This document shows, piece after piece, positions 62,401 through 64,000 of a DNA stretch of 64,000 nt. The notes under the pieces were generated by a model, which made no database searches, had not been told where the DNA came from, and was given only the letters and a program-made list of their open reading frames with translations. This DNA comes from Elephas maximus indicus (Eukaryota; Chordata; Mammalia; Proboscidea; Elephantidae). The position numbers and the translations under genes were made by a program. Location: assembly GCF_024166365.1 (NCBI RefSeq), contig NC_064830.1:91194968-91258967 (forward strand), in the 5' to 3' direction. Positions within the stretch are counted from its first letter, which is position 1; each line of letters starts with the position of its first letter.

Positions 62401-63320
62401 AGTTGTAACATAGATTTACTTTCGTAGCTATTACAGACTCAATTAAAATTAGCGTGCCCTTTTTTCCTGTAGGCATTGGGAACAAGGAAAAGGAGGCCAA
62501 AACCCAGCAGGAAGACCTTAAAGGGCCACTTGCTGGATTGACGTCAGAGAGGTTTGGGGAAGCTGTTCTCCAGAGCCCTGAACTTGGAAGGACCTGTGAC
62601 CAGGAGCCCAGTAGCTCTGTGGGACACACTTCAGGACTCCCTGCTCCCCAGCATGGTGTCATACCCCAGCCTGATGACCTCAAGACTCACAGCTCCTTCT
62701 GGAAGCCTTTTCAGTGCCCCGAGTGTGGGAAAGGCTTCAGTCGGAGCTCAAATCTTGTCAGACACCAGCGAACCCATGAAGAGGAGAAGTCATATGGCTG
62801 TGTTGAGTGTGGGAAGGGCTTTACTCTGAGAGAGTACCTTATGAAGCACCAGAGAACCCACTTAGGAAAGAGACCTTATGTCTGTAGCGAGTGTTGGAAA
62901 ACCTTCAGCCAGAGGCACCATCTTGAGGTCCACCAGAGAAGTCACACCGGAGAGAAACCCTACAAGTGCACCGACTGCTGGAAAAGCTTTAGTCGCAGAC
63001 AGCATCTTCAGGTGCATCGGAGAACTCACACTGGGGAAAAGCCCTATACCTGTGAGTGTGGCAAGAGCTTCAGTAGGAATGCCAACCTGGCAGTGCACCG
63101 GCGAGCCCACACAGGGGAGAAGCCGTATGGGTGCCAGGTGTGTGGGAAACGTTTCAGTAAAGGGGAGCGGCTGGTCAGACACCAGAGGATCCACACAGGA
63201 GAGAAGCCCTACCACTGTTCTGCCTGCGGGAGAAGCTTCAACCAGAGATCCATCCTCAACCGACACCAGAAAACGCAGCACCGCCAGGAAGCCCCGGGGG
63301 CAGCGAAGGCCCCCTGCTGA
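53014..63320 (+). CDS. ZSCAN25: ZSCAN25 (ZNF498), SCAN-KRAB-like C2H2 zinc-finger factor (spliced gene)
   Basis: Five coding exons (53014-53400, 54591-54792, 55416-55507, 56794-56920, 62473-63320) total 1656 nt: 551 residues plus TGA, close to human (about 544 by recall). The SCAN domain (about 37-127; [37 protein letters not shown]) mediates dimerisation with other SCAN proteins. A short KRAB-A-like segment (228-252; [18 protein letters not shown]) lacks the full box. Seven C2H2 fingers run from about 351 to 540. Finger 5 has CEC instead of C-x2-C, and finger 7 ends H-x4-H. It should bind DNA in the nucleus. The start is the first ATG of the SCAN exon, preceded by in-frame MLK-type human context (human begins MLKEHPEM). 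Every junction has GT-AG ends and matching phase, and no frame is broken, so the gene looks functional. It is the third member of the conserved ZNF655-TMEM225B-ZSCAN25 order. Confidence 0.95.
54591..54792 (+). CDS. ZSCAN25: ZSCAN25 coding exon 2 (linker)
   Basis: From [17 protein letters not shown] to QTFQEQ. Acceptor ctgttcttag, donor gtaagt at 54793; starts in phase 0 and ends in phase 1. Confidence 0.9.
55416..55507 (+). CDS. ZSCAN25: ZSCAN25 coding exon 3 (linker)
   Basis: From [15 protein letters not shown] to GFLTTGSQ. Acceptor cctctgctcag, donor gtaagc at 55508. It completes the split Ala codon and ends in phase 0. Confidence 0.9.
56794..56920 (+). CDS. ZSCAN25: ZSCAN25 coding exon 4 (KRAB-like)
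   Basis: From [17 protein letters not shown] to [10 protein letters not shown]. Acceptor tgttgtttcag, donor gtaaga at 56921. 127 bp, the usual KRAB-A exon size, but the sequence after the E-E-W core is not KRAB-like. Confidence 0.92.
57868..58075 (+). repeat. MIR SINE
   Basis: 'gccgcttactgtgaccttgg gcaacttg', 'gtttcctcagttgtaaaatg', 'gaagattgaatgagataaaa'. In ZSCAN25 intron 5. Confidence 0.85.
58088..58280 (-). repeat. L2-related fragment, antisense
   Basis: 'attcattcatccgaaagtat ttatttggcgtttagtatgt' is a reversed L2-type 3' end. Confidence 0.55.
58357..58591 (-). mobile_element. RTE LINE 3' end, antisense
   Basis: 'gttgttgttgttaggtgccg ttgagtcagttctgactcat' to 'gggactgatccctcctgaca'. Little diverged from consensus. 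Confidence 0.93.
58592..59907. other. ZSCAN25 intron 5 sequence with nothing recognised
   Basis: Shadow ORFs only (up to 119 codons on the minus strand, no motif). Confidence 0.35.
59908..60415 (-). repeat. Afrotherian ERVL-type LTR fossil, solo, antisense
   Basis: 'cttggtcatctagtgcggct', 'gattgagtcctgccttctta', 'ggggagacacagttcaatct' mirror the LTR at 51833-52292. No internal region. Confidence 0.75.
60545..61480 (+). mobile_element. L1 3' UTR-type LINE sequence, sense, split by a SINE
   Basis: 'aaacatacagaaaatttaaa agactagtacagtgaacac' and, after the SINE, 'acaccacaatatggatgaat ctcacggatgtaatgttgag' are old L1 3'-region text. Confidence 0.7.
60871..61038 (+). mobile_element. AfroSINE, long-body subtype
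   Basis: 'gagccctggtggcataatgg ttaagcgctcgactgctaac', 'gagacctggcgatctgcacc', 'gaaaccctatgaggcagttc'. Confidence 0.92.
61481..62472. other. ZSCAN25 intron 5, 3' part
   Basis: A possible reversed L2 end at about 61855-61960 (agtta ataagcatctgccctgag). Otherwise nothing recognised. Confidence 0.35.
62473..63320 (+). CDS. ZSCAN25: ZSCAN25 terminal coding exon 5 (seven zinc fingers)
   Basis: Acceptor ttttttcctgtag ends at 62472. An 80-residue linker precedes seven contiguous fingers with TGEKP or near-TGEKP linkers, from [16 protein letters not shown] to [14 protein letters not shown], then [13 protein letters not shown] and TGA. The plus-2 frame and the minus strand carry long shadow ORFs because finger codons repeat. 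Confidence 0.95.
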
Positions 63321-64000
63321 AGTGTCCGTATCCTTTTTCCTCTCTCTGTGGGAAGGCACTGGAGAAGGCAGGACCTTCCAGAACCACCAAGTGGAAGGAA
63401 ACCTCATTGGAGGGATGTCATTCACCTTTCCTCACTGAAGGGCATTTGGAGGGAGTGATGGGATGCAGAAAGGTGCTTTGACCCATTTTCTTCCCACCCA
63501 TTCTCAAACACGGGAAAGGGGCAAGGCCTGGTTTGTGTTGAGCTGGAGAGCGCAGCTTCTCATCCCTCTTACTCAGGTGGTGCTAACAGCTTTTCGTACC
63601 CTATTTTGAGGAGACCGTTTCCTGAGTTTCAGCTCAGGCTGAAGTTTTTCTCCTTCAATGGGATGTGCTTCTCAGTCACCTGGAGAAGTCTGATGGTAAA
63701 GGTAACATTCTAACACATGTCAGCAGCTTGAGTCTCGATTTTTCTGAGGGTGGTATCCTGCCTGTAAGATCACTAGCTCAAACTCTCTCCCTCCCTCCCC
63801 CGACTCTTTTTGTCATTTAATGGGTATTTATTGGACACCTGATATGTTCCTGGCACTGGGAATACCGTGGTGAATGAGACAGATGAGATGTGTTCTCTTG
63901 GAGCTTGTGATGAGCAGTGGAAATAAACATGAGACTGTTAACAACACAAAGTATTCTAAATTACGCCGTAGTGAGTGCTGTGTGAGGGAATAGACTTCTC
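63321..64000 (+). other. ZSCAN25: ZSCAN25 3' UTR and reversed L2/MIR-type end
   Basis: From about 63815 'gggtatttattggacacctg atatgttcctggcactggga' is a reversed L2/MIR-type 3' end. AATAAA at 63922-63927, inside it, is the first canonical poly-A signal after the stop in this window and might be used. Confidence 0.5.

Noticed and set aside
62862-63425. 187- and 186-codon ORFs on the minus strand and in the second frame over the ZSCAN25 fingers
   Set aside because: Shadows of the periodic finger codons; the C2H2 frame is the real one.

Overview
The window is mammalian nuclear DNA, almost certainly from an afrotherian and most likely an elephant. Two repeat families point there: many copies of the tRNA-derived AfroSINE, and 3'-anchored copies of the RTE LINE whose tail that SINE shares. 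L2, MIR, hAT-Charlie, MLT1 and old L1/HAL1 relics give the usual mammalian background. Gene order and orientation (ZNF655-like, TMEM225B, ZSCAN25, all on the + strand) match human 7q22.1, just upstream of the CYP3A cluster. Human comparisons here are from memory, not from a search.

Layout. 0-5 kb: a decayed ZNF655-like KRAB zinc-finger locus, with a surviving KRAB-B exon, a terminal zinc-finger exon full of frameshifts, and an RTE inserted in it. 5-9.7 kb: SINE, MIR and RTE scraps. 9.7-10.6 kb: a CpG-rich promoter and a small start-codon exon. 10.6-19.4 kb: a repeat-filled intron-like stretch (AfroSINEs, L2 with insertions, LTR fossils). 19.5-20.7 kb: a second, also broken, zinc-finger terminal exon whose reading phase fits the start exon at 10.5 kb. 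22-25 kb: a long RTE fragment and a nested SINE. 25.2-25.6 kb: a GC-rich block that may be the 5' end of TMEM225B. 28.8-41.7 kb: TMEM225B, four coding exons predicting 221 residues; its last intron is 9.6 kb, mostly antisense L1/HAL1 with two RTEs and a SINE inside it. 42-49.8 kb: L1, LTR and SINE debris. 49.9-63.3 kb: ZSCAN25, with a CpG-island promoter and five coding exons predicting 551 residues (SCAN, KRAB-like segment, seven C2H2 fingers).

The two intact genes are functionally separate: TMEM225B encodes a four-pass membrane protein of the claudin/PMP22 type, ZSCAN25 a DNA-binding transcription factor. The zinc-finger loci reflect local duplication and loss in a KRAB/SCAN-ZNF cluster. 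I found no RNA gene, CRISPR array, origin or unknown gene system. The most useful results are the hidden TMEM225B terminal exon, the two dead or dying ZNF loci with preserved splice phases, and several well-delimited nested insertions.
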